The notes under the pieces are model-generated. The model was given only the letters and a program-made list of their open reading frames with translations. It did no database searches and was not told the DNA's origin. Both the position numbers and the translations under genes were made by a program. DNA of 64,000 nucleotides from Roseburia hominis (GTDB lineage: Bacteria; Bacillota; Clostridia; Lachnospirales; Lachnospiraceae). Each line of letters starts with the position of its first letter. The stretch's first letter is position 1. The stretch spans positions 62,001 to 126,000 of the forward strand of contig JAETOE010000008.1 of NCBI GenBank assembly GCA_021771815.1, written 5' to 3'. Positions 44,062 to 53,530 of this stretch are shown here, piece after piece.

Positions 44062-45144
44062 ATGACAAAGCAGCAGGTGTTAATTGTTGATGACGAAGAA
44101 ATAAACCGTGTAATATTGCGCGGTCTATTTGAGAATGATTACGAGATTCTTGAGGCAGAAAACGGCCAGGAAGCAATTAGACAGTTAGAGGACAATACTA
44201 ATATTGTATTGGTTTTGCTGGATGTTGTAATGCCGGTTATGAATGGATTCGGTGTGCTGGAACATTTGAAGGACAAGGAGATGCTGATGCAGATTCCCGT
44301 TATTCTGATTACCGGAGAAACGGTTCAGGATACCGATGATCAGGCGTATTCTTATGGTGTGGCTGACGTTATACATAAGCCGTTCTACCCGCATATTGTA
44401 AGGCGCAGGGCAAGGAATATTATCGAATTATATCAGAATAAATATCATATGGAGGAGCGCCTGGCAGAACAGGAGCGTGAGATCAGGGCGCAGGAGCAAA
44501 AGCTGCGTGAAAACAATGAATTCATGATCGATGCGCTCAGCTCTGTTGTTGAGTTCCGGAGCCTTGAGACGGGAGAGCATACAAGACGTGTGAAGTATTT
44601 TACCCGAATCTTACTAAAGTATCTGATGATGCAGTTCCCCAAGTATAATCTGACGCCGAGACAGATAGACGAGATTTCCCGGGCGTCGGCGCTTCATGAT
44701 ATCGGTAAAATAGGGATTCCCGACTCTATTCTTCTGAAACCGGGACGGTTGACGGACAGTGAGTTTGAGATTATGAAGACCCATACTACGATTGGGTGTG
44801 AACTTTTGGAAAAGTTCCACAATAATCAGGAGGAGGATTTCTATCGCTATTGTTATGAAATCTGCCGTCATCACCATGAGAGATGGGACGGTAAAGGTTA
44901 TCCTGACCATTTGGCAGGAGAGGAAATACCGATCAGCGCGCAGATTGTTTCGATTGTCGATGTTTATGACGCGTTAGTAAGTCCAAGAGTATATAAGACA
45001 GCGTATGCGAACAATATTGCGTATGAAATGATATTAAGTGGAGAATGCGGACAGTTCTCACCAGATGTAATAGAATGTTTTATGCTTGCCAAGGAAGATT
45101 TCTTTAATATTGTAGAAGTAAGTAATATGTTTGATTTTTCGTAA
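44062..45144 (+). CDS. Response regulator with HD-GYP phosphodiesterase domain
   Basis: A 360-residue RpfG-like protein, expected to degrade cyclic di-GMP when its receiver is phosphorylated. Receiver: IVDDEE, Asp54 (LVLLDVVMP), IPVILITGET and HKPF. A coiled-coil linker follows (about 130-155). The HD-GYP domain has the dyad His212-Asp213 in ALHDIGKIGIPD, HHHERWDGKGYPDHLAGEEI as the GYP motif, and IVDVYDAL. All metal ligands appear present, including GEHT near the start of the domain. Its likely upstream partner is the hybrid kinase/HPt pair 2 kb away. It has its own promoter and terminator. Confidence 0.93.
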   Translation: MTKQQVLIVDDEEINRVILRGLFENDYEILEAENGQEAIRQLEDNTNIVLVLLDVVMPVMNGFGVLEHLKDKEMLMQIPVILITGETVQDTDDQAYSYGVADVIHKPFYPHIVRRRARNIIELYQNKYHMEERLAEQEREIRAQEQKLRENNEFMIDALSSVVEFRSLETGEHTRRVKYFTRILLKYLMMQFPKYNLTPRQIDEISRASALHDIGKIGIPDSILLKPGRLTDSEFEIMKTHTTIGCELLEKFHNNQEEDFYRYCYEICRHHHERWDGKGYPDHLAGEEIPISAQIVSIVDVYDALVSPRVYKTAYANNIAYEMILSGECGQFSPDVIECFMLAKEDFFNIVEVSNMFDFS

Positions 45145-45155
45145 AACAAAAAAAC

Positions 45156-45183
45156 AGGCAGCAGATATATGCTGCCTTTTTTT
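45156..45183 (+). terminator. Terminator between the two HD-GYP genes
   Basis: AGGCAGCA and TGCTGCCT arms with a six-base loop are followed by a long T-run. It ends about 35 bases before the next start codon, so the next gene needs its own promoter or read-through. Confidence 0.9.
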
Positions 45184-45217
45184 ATAATTGCAACGCTGGC
45201 TTTTTTGGAGGAGTTGT

Positions 45218-46279
45218 ATGGAAGATAAGATTGGAAGAACACGCAAGGCTAAGATTTTGATCGTGGACGACGTAGAGACAAACAGGGTGATTCTGGAAGA
45301 AATCATTAAAGATATGGGAGATATTCCGATTCTGGCGGAGAGCGGCGCCCAGGCATTGGAAATGTTAGCGGAATGTAAGCCTCAGTTGGTGCTTACCGAC
45401 ATATCTATGCCGAAGATGGACGGATATGAGCTCTGCAGGATATTAAAGAAGAACGAGGCGACCAAAGATATTCCTGTGGTATTTATTTCCGCTTTTGACA
45501 GTGCGAAGGATATTGTAGAAGGATTTTCTCTCGGCGGTGAAGATTATATCACGAAGCCGTTTATTCCGGAGGTAATACAGGCGAGAGTCGGCGTGCAGCT
45601 TCGCCTGCATGAAGTCAAGGATGAACTGATCGAGGCGAACAGACGTCTTCAGATCTCTATTAATGAGCAGTTGGAACAGATAAAATCCGAGGAGAAACAT
45701 ATTCTGTATGCGATGGCGAATGCGGCAGCACAGAATGCCGACTATGAGAAAGAGTACATGCCCCGTCTGAAGCAGAACTGCAGGATATTGGCACAGGGAA
45801 TGCAGCTGTCGCCCATATATGAAAAAAGGATTTCAGATACACAGGTGGATGCCATTGAACTGGCAGTGCCTTTATGTGATATAGGAAATATTGGTATTCC
45901 TAAGGGGCTTTTGCAGAAGGAAGAAGGACTGACGCAGGAAGAAAACAAGATCATGAAAACACATACGGATATCGGAGCAAAGCTTTTATGCGATCTGAAG
46001 ATTCATCATGATTACAACGATCTTATCGGTATCGCCGTTGACATGGCAAGGAGTCATCATGAGAATTGGGATGGAAGCGGATATCCGAGGGGGCTGCGGG
46101 GAGAAGAAATTCCCCTTGCGGCGCAAATAGTTTCTGTTATGGACAGATATTGTGCATTGACAGAACATGAGGCTCATTCATCAGAGCAGGCATTAGAAAT
46201 AATGGATAAGGAAGCAGGTGTAAAATTTAATCCTTATATTTTAGAAATATGTAATAAAATATCAAAGCAGTTTTGTTGA
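45218..46279 (+). CDS. Response regulator with degenerate HD-GYP domain
   Basis: A 353-residue paralogue of the preceding protein. The receiver is intact (ILIVDDVE, Asp61 in LVLTDISMPKMDGYE, IPVVFISAFD, TKPF). In the HD-GYP domain, the dyad reads LCDIGNIGIP, so Cys220 replaces the metal-binding His. The GEHT-like early motif is also missing. The GYP part (HHENWDGSGYPRGLRGEEI) is kept. It probably cannot hydrolyse cyclic di-GMP but may still bind it or partner another protein. TTGGAGGAG precedes ATG 45218. It leads into cheR with a gap of about 60 bases, suggesting a link to chemotaxis. Confidence 0.88.
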   Translation: MEDKIGRTRKAKILIVDDVETNRVILEEIIKDMGDIPILAESGAQALEMLAECKPQLVLTDISMPKMDGYELCRILKKNEATKDIPVVFISAFDSAKDIVEGFSLGGEDYITKPFIPEVIQARVGVQLRLHEVKDELIEANRRLQISINEQLEQIKSEEKHILYAMANAAAQNADYEKEYMPRLKQNCRILAQGMQLSPIYEKRISDTQVDAIELAVPLCDIGNIGIPKGLLQKEEGLTQEENKIMKTHTDIGAKLLCDLKIHHDYNDLIGIAVDMARSHHENWDGSGYPRGLRGEEIPLAAQIVSVMDRYCALTEHEAHSSEQALEIMDKEAGVKFNPYILEICNKISKQFC

Positions 46280-46338
46280 GATGATTATTTCGGTATTTAT
46301 ACCGGTATATTTGATTTATGCAGTGGGAGGAAGAGAAC

Positions 46339-47157
46339 GTGATATCGGACGATGAATTTATCAGAATTTCTACGCATATGAAACGGCAGTACGGCATTGA
46401 TTTAAGTCAGAAAAAGGTCATTATTAACGGTCGTCTGGAAAACTATATAAGGAAAAACGGCTGGAAGAGCTTTACTGAGTTTATGGATGCGGTAGAGAAG
46501 GATAAGACCGGAAATCAGGAAAAGATGCTGGTCAATTTCCTGACGACAAATCATACATATTTTATGAGAGAATTTGAGCACTTTGACTTCTTTAAACAAC
46601 AGGTTCTGCCCTGGCTGAAAAATAAGGAAAGAAGAAGCAAAGATCTGCGCATATGGTGCGGAGCGGCTTCCAGCGGAGAAGAACCTTATATGATTGCAAT
46701 GGTCCTGGCTGATTTCTTCGGTCTGGAGCGCGACCAATGGGATACGAAGGTGCTGGCAACGGATATTTCAACTAAGGTGTTAAAGCAGGCAATGGAAGGC
46801 ATTTACACTGCGGAGCAGGTGAGTCAGCTTCCCGAACGCTGGAGAAAACATTTCTTTAAATCAATTAACAATGGAACACAGTATCAGGTGAGAGATGAAC
46901 TAAAAAGAGAAGTGATTTTCCGACAGTTTAATCTGATGGATCCATTCCCGTTTAAGAAGAGGATGCATACGATATTTCTGCGCAATGTTATGATTTATTT
47001 TGATGAAAAGACGAAGCGGGAATTAGTGCAAAAGGTTTATGACGCCCTGGAGCCGGGAGGATATTTGTTTGTTGGGACAACTGAGACGATCGATAGGGGA
47101 AACACACCTTTTCGAATAATACAACCATCCATTTTCAGAAAAGGGGAGGCAAGATAA
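46339..47157 (+). CDS. cheR: Chemotaxis protein methyltransferase
   Basis: A 272-residue enzyme that methylates glutamates on chemoreceptors with S-adenosylmethionine. The N-terminal helical domain precedes LTTNHTYFMREFEHFDFF, a CheR signature. The SAM-binding motif is IWCGAASSGEEPYMIAMVL in part, with VLATDIS next. FLRNVMIYFD and LEPGGYLFVGTTE complete the fold. GTG 46339 with GGGAGG 8 bases upstream is preferred to ATG 46318. It heads the chemotaxis cluster, with cheB three bases downstream. Confidence 0.95.
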   Translation: MISDDEFIRISTHMKRQYGIDLSQKKVIINGRLENYIRKNGWKSFTEFMDAVEKDKTGNQEKMLVNFLTTNHTYFMREFEHFDFFKQQVLPWLKNKERRSKDLRIWCGAASSGEEPYMIAMVLADFFGLERDQWDTKVLATDISTKVLKQAMEGIYTAEQVSQLPERWRKHFFKSINNGTQYQVRDELKREVIFRQFNLMDPFPFKKRMHTIFLRNVMIYFDEKTKRELVQKVYDALEPGGYLFVGTTETIDRGNTPFRIIQPSIFRKGEAR

Positions 47158-47160
47158 GTT

Positions 47161-48189
47161 ATGAGACAGATCAAAGTATTGGTGGTTGACGATTCTATTG
47201 TATTCAGAGAACTGCTGGTTCAGAATCTGAATAAGGATCCTGCAATACAGGTGGTGGGAGCCGCAAAGGATCCTTTTGAGGCGAGAGATGCTATTTTGAA
47301 GCTGAAACCGGATATTATGACATTGGATATAGAGCTTCCAAGAATGAATGGAATTGAATTCCTGCGGAAGCTGATGCCCCAGTATCCGCTGCCGGTGATT
47401 GTAATCAGTTCTCTGAGTGAAAAGGTTTTTGACGCGATGAGCGCCGGAGCCGTTGATTTTGTGGCAAAGCCTGCGGTATCGAACCGGGCGCAGCTGGAAG
47501 ATTTTATCAGAAATGAACTTTTGGTAAAGATAAAGATTGCTTCAACCGCAAAGATCAGCAATATTAAGCAGACGATTATGAAACAGGAGCAGCAGCATCT
47601 AAATGTAAAGGGCAACAATCTGATCGTGGCAATCGGTGCATCTACGGGAGGAACGGAAGCGATTTTTGATGTTGTTAAGGAATTCGGAACGGATATTCCG
47701 GGAGTTGTGGTTGTACAGCACATGCCGCCCGGATTTACGGCAATGTATGCAAAGAGACTGAATGATCAATGCAGGATCAGGGTAAAGGAAGCAGAGACAG
47801 GCGACAAAGTATTGCCGGGGCAAGCACTGATTGCACCAGGAGGCGACAGGCATATGAGGCTTGTAAAGGTAAACGGAGTCTATCAGGTGGAATGCAAGGC
47901 GGCGCCGAAAGTAAATGGGCATTGCCCTTCCGTAGAGGTGTTATTTGATTCGGTCGCCAAAGCCGCCGGGAAGAATGCTGTCGGCATTATACTGACCGGT
48001 ATGGGCGGCGACGGGGCAAAGGGGCTGCTTGCGATGAGAAAGGCAGGCGCAAGAACCATCGGACAGGATGAGTCTACTTGCGTAGTGTACGGGATGCCCA
48101 AGGTCGCTTATGATATAGGAGCAGTTGAGTATCAGGAAAAATTGTCCGATATACCAAAAAGGACATATGATTTATTAAATAAAATGTAA
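47161..48189 (+). CDS. cheB: Chemotaxis protein-glutamate methylesterase/deamidase
   Basis: A 342-residue response regulator-enzyme that removes methyl groups from chemoreceptors, balancing CheR. Receiver: VLVVDDSIVFRELL and Asp56 (MTLDIELPRMNG). The esterase domain has the triad Ser161 (GASTGGTEAI), His187 (VVQHMPPGFT) and Asp284 (GMGGDGAKGL). Length is standard. The linker has a Gln/Lys stretch (MKQEQQH). Confidence 0.96.
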   Translation: MRQIKVLVVDDSIVFRELLVQNLNKDPAIQVVGAAKDPFEARDAILKLKPDIMTLDIELPRMNGIEFLRKLMPQYPLPVIVISSLSEKVFDAMSAGAVDFVAKPAVSNRAQLEDFIRNELLVKIKIASTAKISNIKQTIMKQEQQHLNVKGNNLIVAIGASTGGTEAIFDVVKEFGTDIPGVVVVQHMPPGFTAMYAKRLNDQCRIRVKEAETGDKVLPGQALIAPGGDRHMRLVKVNGVYQVECKAAPKVNGHCPSVEVLFDSVAKAAGKNAVGIILTGMGGDGAKGLLAMRKAGARTIGQDESTCVVYGMPKVAYDIGAVEYQEKLSDIPKRTYDLLNKM

Positions 48190-48225
48190 AGGAGAAGAAA
48201 ATGGCAGAAAGGAAAGGAAGAGCCT

Positions 48226-48771
48226 ATGGATGAGACAGGCAGAGACCTGCAGGTGCAGGATGACCAGCTGGAAGAAGCCAGTCAGGATGTCCGGGCGGAG
48301 ATGTACATGACCTTCAAATCGGGAAGTGAGTACTTCGGTCTGAAGGTACGGTATGTAAGCGAGATAATCCAGTTTCAGGCGATCACGGCAATTCCGGAGA
48401 CAGAAGATTTTATCAAGGGACTGATCAACCTGAGAGGAAAGGTCATCCCCGTGATCGATGTGAGGATGAGGTTCAAACAGCAGCCGATTGAGTATAATGA
48501 CAGGACATGCATCATCGTACTCAATGTTAGGTCAATGCTGGTAGGACTGATTGTGGAGAAGATCGCCGAGGTAGTAGACATTGAGGAGAAGGACATCCTG
48601 CCGCCGCCGGAGATCGGGAAAAGTGACAGGACGCAGAACCAGTATGTATACGGGATAGGTAAGGTTGGAGATACCGTGAAGCTGTTGTTGGACCCGGTCA
48701 GGCTGCTAAATGATGATATGACGGCAGCAGAGCAGACGAATAGTATGTCGAATGAAGAAGGAGAGGTATGA
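48226..48771 (+). CDS. cheW: Chemotaxis coupling protein, copy 1
   Basis: A 181-residue CheW that links chemoreceptors to Che[41 protein letters not shown] in part and [13 protein letters not shown] are the family hallmarks. The C-terminal tail is Asp/Glu-rich. Copy 2 (52981-53526) has the same length and is nearly identical. A 10-codon open frame with a strong AAAGGAG (48201-48233) overlaps the start, so translation of cheW may be coupled to it. The mcp follows 4 bases after the stop. Confidence 0.94.
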   Translation: MDETGRDLQVQDDQLEEASQDVRAEMYMTFKSGSEYFGLKVRYVSEIIQFQAITAIPETEDFIKGLINLRGKVIPVIDVRMRFKQQPIEYNDRTCIIVLNVRSMLVGLIVEKIAEVVDIEEKDILPPPEIGKSDRTQNQYVYGIGKVGDTVKLLLDPVRLLNDDMTAAEQTNSMSNEEGEV

Positions 48772-48775
48772 AAAA

Positions 48776-50233
48776 ATGAAAAATATGTCAGTAAAAACAA
48801 AAATGATTCTGGGCTTTGCACTTCCCATCGTTCTTTCAATCATTAATGTATGGCTTGGAATGTCTTCGGTGCGGAATGTTACAGACAAAGTAACCAGTAT
48901 GCAGGAAGAAGAAGCGGTGACGATTCAGCAGACAATGGAGGAGATTGGAGCGGACGAGGCAAAGGCGCAGATACTGATCGATACGATCGACAGTACCAAG
49001 GCGGATAACATGGCGGCGATAGAAAAGCAGACGACCAATTCCAATATATTCAGCGCCGCGCTTATCGCAGTATCCGTAGTGGTTTCCCTGTTTATTGCAT
49101 ATTCGCTGATCAAGAGTATCAGCAGATCCGTTGCGCAGTTGTCAAAAGCGGCGGATGATATTGCACAGGGACGTGTGGATATCAAGCTGGTAAAATACGG
49201 CAATGATGAATTTGGAAAGTTGGTAGACAGTTATACAAATGTGATCAATAACATCAAATACCAGTCCAAGATAGCGGAAGAGATAGCGAACGGTAATCTC
49301 ACGATCCATGTGGAATCCAAGTCGGATGATGATGTACTGAACAATGCATTAAAGACACTGGTAGAGGATAACCTTAACGCACTTTCGAACATCAGCGATG
49401 CAGGTTCACAGGTAACCGTAAGTTCTTCACAGGTGGCAAGTGCAAGCCAGGCGCTGGCACAGGGTTCCACGGAGCAGGCAAGCGCTATCGAGGAGATCAC
49501 AGCCTCCATTGATGAGATCGCGGAGAAGACCAAGGAGAATGCAGAGCAGGCAAATCAGGCGGCCGGACTGGTGGATACGGCAATCGGCGATGTACAGCAG
49601 GGAACCGAGCAGATGAAGAACATGATGCAGGCTATGGAGGATATTAATAAGTCTTCTGAGAGCATCTCCAAGATCATCAAGGTGATTGACGATATCGCGT
49701 TCCAGACCAACATCCTCGCCTTAAACGCAGCAGTCGAAGCAGCGCGTGCAGGAGAAGCAGGAAAAGGTTTTGCAGTGGTAGCAGAGGAAGTCAGAAGCCT
49801 TGCGGCAAAGAGTGCGGCGGCTGCTGCTGAGACAGCGGAACTGATTGAGGAATCCATAATTAAGGTGAATACAGGAAGCAGGATCGCAGACGAGACGGCG
49901 GAGGCGATGGATACGATCGCACGGATCGTACAGCAGAGCGAAACGATCATTAACAGTATCGCAGAGTCATCGAACTATCAGGCAACGGCGGTGGCACAGA
50001 TCGAGCAGGCAATCAGCCAGGTATCGCAGGTTGTACAGACGAACTCGGCGACCAGTGAGCAGTGTGCGGCAGCCAGTGAGGAACTGTCCAACCAGGCGTC
50101 CAGAATGAAAGAGATGCTTTCGATTTACAATCTGGGTTCAGGCAGCGCTTCTTCCCATAAGAATTTCGAGCAGGGAAGTTCGGATTCGGATGAACCGACG
50201 ATTTTCCTCGGGGATGATTTTGACAAGTATTGA
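48776..50233 (+). CDS. Methyl-accepting chemotaxis protein with very small sensor, copy 1
   Basis: A 485-residue chemoreceptor. Helix 1 is at about 10-30 and helix 2 at about 90-112, leaving only about 60 residues outside, too small for a standard four-helix or Cache sensor. HAMP follows ([20 protein letters not shown]), then a partner coil and the signalling tip [20 protein letters not shown]. The C-terminus ends [14 protein letters not shown], not a classic CheR-binding pentapeptide. GAAGGAGAGG precedes ATG 48776. It is twinned with 53531-54988. The sensor may be indirect, detecting membrane state or a partner protein; that is inference. Confidence 0.93.
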   Translation: MKNMSVKTKMILGFALPIVLSIINVWLGMSSVRNVTDKVTSMQEEEAVTIQQTMEEIGADEAKAQILIDTIDSTKADNMAAIEKQTTNSNIFSAALIAVSVVVSLFIAYSLIKSISRSVAQLSKAADDIAQGRVDIKLVKYGNDEFGKLVDSYTNVINNIKYQSKIAEEIANGNLTIHVESKSDDDVLNNALKTLVEDNLNALSNISDAGSQVTVSSSQVASASQALAQGSTEQASAIEEITASIDEIAEKTKENAEQANQAAGLVDTAIGDVQQGTEQMKNMMQAMEDINKSSESISKIIKVIDDIAFQTNILALNAAVEAARAGEAGKGFAVVAEEVRSLAAKSAAAAAETAELIEESIIKVNTGSRIADETAEAMDTIARIVQQSETIINSIAESSNYQATAVAQIEQAISQVSQVVQTNSATSEQCAAASEELSNQASRMKEMLSIYNLGSGSASSHKNFEQGSSDSDEPTIFLGDDFDKY

Positions 50234-50268
50234 TGAAATAATACAACAAAAAGCAAAGGAGAGGAAAT

Positions 50269-50661
50269 ATGAAAATTTTATTGGCGGAAGATGATTTCGT
50301 TACAAGGAAATTTATGGTAAGCTTTCTGTCAAAATATGGAGAGTGTGACGTCACGGTAGACGGAATGGAAGCAGTCGATGCATTTATGATGGCATTGGAG
50401 GACGGAGAACCCTACGATTTGATCTGTCTGGATATTATGATGCCGGTCATGGACGGATATCAGGCGTTGGTAGGCATCCGTAAGCTGGAGAAGGAAAGGA
50501 ATATACCGGAGGATAAAGCGGTAAAGGTAATTATGACTACGGCTTTAAATGACGAGAAAAACGTAAAGATGGCATTTGAACTCGGATGCACAATCTACTC
50601 CGGAAAGCCTATTGATCAGGCGAGGTTTGAACAGGCATTAAAAAAACTGGAGTTGATCTGA
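50269..50661 (+). CDS. CheY-like single-domain response regulator
   Basis: A 130-residue stand-alone receiver, the diffusible output of CheA that binds the flagellar switch or serves another role. LLAEDDFVTRKFM holds the acidic pair, LDIMMPVMDGYQ the phosphoacceptor Asp (about 57), VKVIMTTALND the conserved Thr, and SGKPID the Lys. The insertion of IPEDKAV before the fourth strand resembles some CheY homologues of clostridia. It lies between the first mcp and cheA. Confidence 0.88.
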   Translation: MKILLAEDDFVTRKFMVSFLSKYGECDVTVDGMEAVDAFMMALEDGEPYDLICLDIMMPVMDGYQALVGIRKLEKERNIPEDKAVKVIMTTALNDEKNVKMAFELGCTIYSGKPIDQARFEQALKKLELI

Positions 50662-50662
50662 A

Positions 50663-50716
50663 ATGACAGAATGGGAGACATACATTTTAGATGGAGAGAC
50701 GCTTGAGATAGAATAA
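50663..50716 (+). CDS. Possible 17-residue peptide between cheY and cheA
   Basis: ATG 50663 opens a frame reading MTEWETYILDGETLEIE, ending with TAA at 50714-50716. GGAG lies about 10 bases upstream inside the end of the cheY-like gene. cheA starts 17 bases after it. No family is recognisable. It may be a small leader peptide that couples cheY and cheA translation, or may be coincidental. Confidence 0.3.
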   Translation: MTEWETYILDGETLEIE

Positions 50717-50733
50717 GTGGAAAGGAGAAGAAA

Positions 50734-52923
50734 ATGGCTGAAGAATTTAATACAGACAGTATGTTGGATATGTATCTGTTTGAGAACGAACAGCTCCTTG
50801 AGCAGCTTCAGGATATGGTGTTGGATCAAAAGGATGCCGATTGTTTTGACGAGGACAGCATAAATGAAATATTCAGAACCATGCATACGATAAAGGGGTC
50901 GTCAGGCATTATGATGTTTGACAACATAACTGCCATATCCCATAAGCTGGAAGATGTGTTCTATTATTTAAGGGAAGCGCATCCGGATAATGTGCCGCAT
51001 CTGGAACTGGTGGAACATGTGCTGGATGTGCAGGACTTTATTTCCGGGGAGATGGAGAAGATTAAGAACGGAGAACAGCCGGACGGCGACCCGCAAGATA
51101 TGATAGCGGATCTTGACCGCTTCCTTGCGCAGATAAAGGGAGACGGAGGGGATGCAAAGGATACAAAGACAGAGACAAAACAGAAGCCGGTTCCGGCAAA
51201 TGTTCATGAAGAACCCAAACAGTTCTACATAGCGCCGGTGGCGTCGAGTGCGAGCCGTTTTTATAGGATATATATGACATTTTTCCCGGAGACGGAGATG
51301 GCAAATATCCATGCGTACAAGACAGTTTACGCGCTCAAGGAGATTGCGGAGGATCTGCTGTACTCTCCGGAAGATCTTATTACGGATGAGGGCAGCGCCG
51401 ACAAGATCATGGCGAACGGATTTAAAATCTTGTTGCAGGCACAGTGCGATAAAGCGAAACTGCAGGAGATGATAAAGGTCGGGTATGACGTCCAGAAGGT
51501 AGATATCAATGAATGCAGTGCGGATGAGTTCGTGCAGGGATTCGACTTTGGCAGGCAGGAAGAATGGATTGATCTGGAATCCAGCGTGGAAGATATCGAG
51601 AAACGCAAGCAGGAGAAGGAAGAGAAACCGGAGAAGGAAGCTGAGGCAGCCAAGCCTGCGATGGCGCCGGGTGATTTCGTCATTCAGTCCAAAGAGCCTG
51701 GCAAGCAGAAGAAGCTGGCAAAGGATAAGCCGGCAAGGGAAAAGCCAAAGGCAGAGAAGACCGCCTTTATCAGCGTGAGCGTAGATAAGATGAACCAGTT
51801 GATGGAACTGATCGGCGAACTTGTAATCTCAGAGTCGGTGGTGCTGCAGAATCCGGATCTGAGAGTACCGGGACTGAATCTTAGCAACTTTAACAAGGCG
51901 GCGGCACAGTTGTCAAAGATTTCGACGGATCTGCAGAACGTGATCATGTCGATGCGAATGGTACCGCTGACGAACACCTTCCAGAAGATGAACAGGATCG
52001 TGTTCGATGTGTCAAGAAAGCTCGGGAAGGAAATCGAGTTTGAGATGGTGGGAGAGCACACTGAGGTGGACAAGAACATCATCGAGCATATATCCGACCC
52101 GCTGATGCATCTGGTAAGGAATGCGGTAGACCATGGTATAGAGAGCAATGAAGAGAGGAAAGCAAGCGGAAAGACAGAGAAAGGCAGGGTGACGCTGTCG
52201 GCGAAAACGGAAGCTGGTAAGGTATGGATCAGCGTGGAGGATAACGGAGCCGGACTTGACAGGGAGAAGATATTGTCCAAGGCAAGGAAGAAGGGACTGC
52301 TCGACGATAACAAACCGGATTCCGCATATAAGGACAAGGAAGTGTATCAGTTTATCACACTTCCGGGATTCTCGACCAATGAACAGGTAACGGAGTATTC
52401 GGGAAGAGGAGTCGGGATGGATGTGGTAGTCAAGAACATCCAGGAGATTGGAGGCTCTTTGGAGATCGAGAGTTCACCGGGACTTGGAAGCATCATGAGC
52501 CTTAAGATTCCGCTGACGCTGGCAATCATAGACGGAATTGTGATGGAGACGGGGAACGCTTCCTTCGTACTGGAGACAGGTATGATTCAGGAATTCGTGA
52601 GGGTGAAGGAAGATATGATGATTCATGAACCCGAAGGAAGCGAATATATCATGATCCGTGGAGAATGCTATTCGGTGATCCGTCTCGGAAAATGGTACGG
52701 GATAGCGGAGTGTGCCGAAAATGTGGAAGACGGTGTGATGCTGATACTTGAAGAAGGGGAAAAGAAGGTATGCCTGTTCGTTGACAAGCTGGTGGGCGAG
52801 CAGGAGATCGTGGTGAAGCCGATCCCGTCTTACATAAAGAAAGTGAAAGGCTTGTCCGGATGCACCCAGTTGGGAGACGGAAGCATCGCGCTGATATTGG
52901 ATGTGCCAGGACTGGTGGATTAA
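50734..52923 (+). CDS. cheA: Chemotaxis histidine kinase
   Basis: A 729-residue kinase that phosphorylates CheY and CheB in response to chemoreceptors. P1: FRTMHTIKGSSGIMMFD with phosphoacceptor His51. A CheY-binding region (about 165-260) and a long Lys/Glu linker (EKRKQEKEEKPEKEAEAAK in part) follow. P3 begins at SVDKMNQLMELIGELV. P4 has HLVRNAVDHGIE (N-box), VEDNGAGLD (G1), EYSGRGVGMDVV (G2). P5 is the CheW-like end (SFVLETGMIQEFV, VLDVPGLVD). AAAGGAG precedes the ATG. Confidence 0.96.
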   Translation: MAEEFNTDSMLDMYLFENEQLLEQLQDMVLDQKDADCFDEDSINEIFRTMHTIKGSSGIMMFDNITAISHKLEDVFYYLREAHPDNVPHLELVEHVLDVQDFISGEMEKIKNGEQPDGDPQDMIADLDRFLAQIKGDGGDAKDTKTETKQKPVPANVHEEPKQFYIAPVASSASRFYRIYMTFFPETEMANIHAYKTVYALKEIAEDLLYSPEDLITDEGSADKIMANGFKILLQAQCDKAKLQEMIKVGYDVQKVDINECSADEFVQGFDFGRQEEWIDLESSVEDIEKRKQEKEEKPEKEAEAAKPAMAPGDFVIQSKEPGKQKKLAKDKPAREKPKAEKTAFISVSVDKMNQLMELIGELVISESVVLQNPDLRVPGLNLSNFNKAAAQLSKISTDLQNVIMSMRMVPLTNTFQKMNRIVFDVSRKLGKEIEFEMVGEHTEVDKNIIEHISDPLMHLVRNAVDHGIESNEERKASGKTEKGRVTLSAKTEAGKVWISVEDNGAGLDREKILSKARKKGLLDDNKPDSAYKDKEVYQFITLPGFSTNEQVTEYSGRGVGMDVVVKNIQEIGGSLEIESSPGLGSIMSLKIPLTLAIIDGIVMETGNASFVLETGMIQEFVRVKEDMMIHEPEGSEYIMIRGECYSVIRLGKWYGIAECAENVEDGVMLILEEGEKKVCLFVDKLVGEQEIVVKPIPSYIKKVKGLSGCTQLGDGSIALILDVPGLVD

Positions 52924-52980
52924 GATAAAGGATCTGCAAGTCGGAATGGAGGAAAAAGGCAGAAAGGAAGGGTAAGGCAT

Positions 52981-53526
52981 ATGGATGAGACAGGCACAAG
53001 CCTGCAGACGCAGGAAAGTCAGTCGGAAGAAGTCAGCCAGGATGCCCGGGTGGAGATGTACATGACCTTCAAATCGGGGGACCAGTATTTCGGTCTGAAG
53101 GTACAGTATGTAAGCGAGATAATCCAGTTCCAGGTGATCACTGCAATTCCGGAGACAGAAGATTTTATTAAGGGGCTGATCAACCTGAGAGGAAAGGTGA
53201 TCCCCGTGATAGATGTGAGACTGAGGTTCAAGCAGCAGCAGATCGAGTACAATGACAGGACCTGCATCATTGTACTCAATGTGAGGTCAATGCTGGTAGG
53301 ACTGATTGTGGAGAAGATTGCGGAGGTAGTATACATTGATGAGAGGGACATTCTGCCGCCGCCGAAGATCGGGAAAAATGACAGGGCGCAGAATCAGTAT
53401 GTGTATGGGATAGGCAAGGTGGGAGATACCGTGAAGCTGTTGTTAGACCCGGACAAGCTGCTAAATGATGATGCGACGGCAGTGGAGCAGACGAAAAATA
53501 CGTCGGATGAAGAAGGAGAGGTATGA
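52981..53526 (+). CDS. cheW: Chemotaxis coupling protein, copy 2
   Basis: A 181-residue CheW, a near-identical paralogue of copy 1 at exactly 4755 bases downstream. Differences cluster in the first 25 residues and in the tail (DPDKLLNDD in place of DPVRLLNDD). The coupling signatures [20 protein letters not shown] and [13 protein letters not shown] are intact. It probably couples the second receptor, just 4 bases downstream, to the single CheA. Confidence 0.94.
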   Translation: MDETGTSLQTQESQSEEVSQDARVEMYMTFKSGDQYFGLKVQYVSEIIQFQVITAIPETEDFIKGLINLRGKVIPVIDVRLRFKQQQIEYNDRTCIIVLNVRSMLVGLIVEKIAEVVYIDERDILPPPKIGKNDRAQNQYVYGIGKVGDTVKLLLDPDKLLNDDATAVEQTKNTSDEEGEV

Positions 53527-53530
53527 AAAA

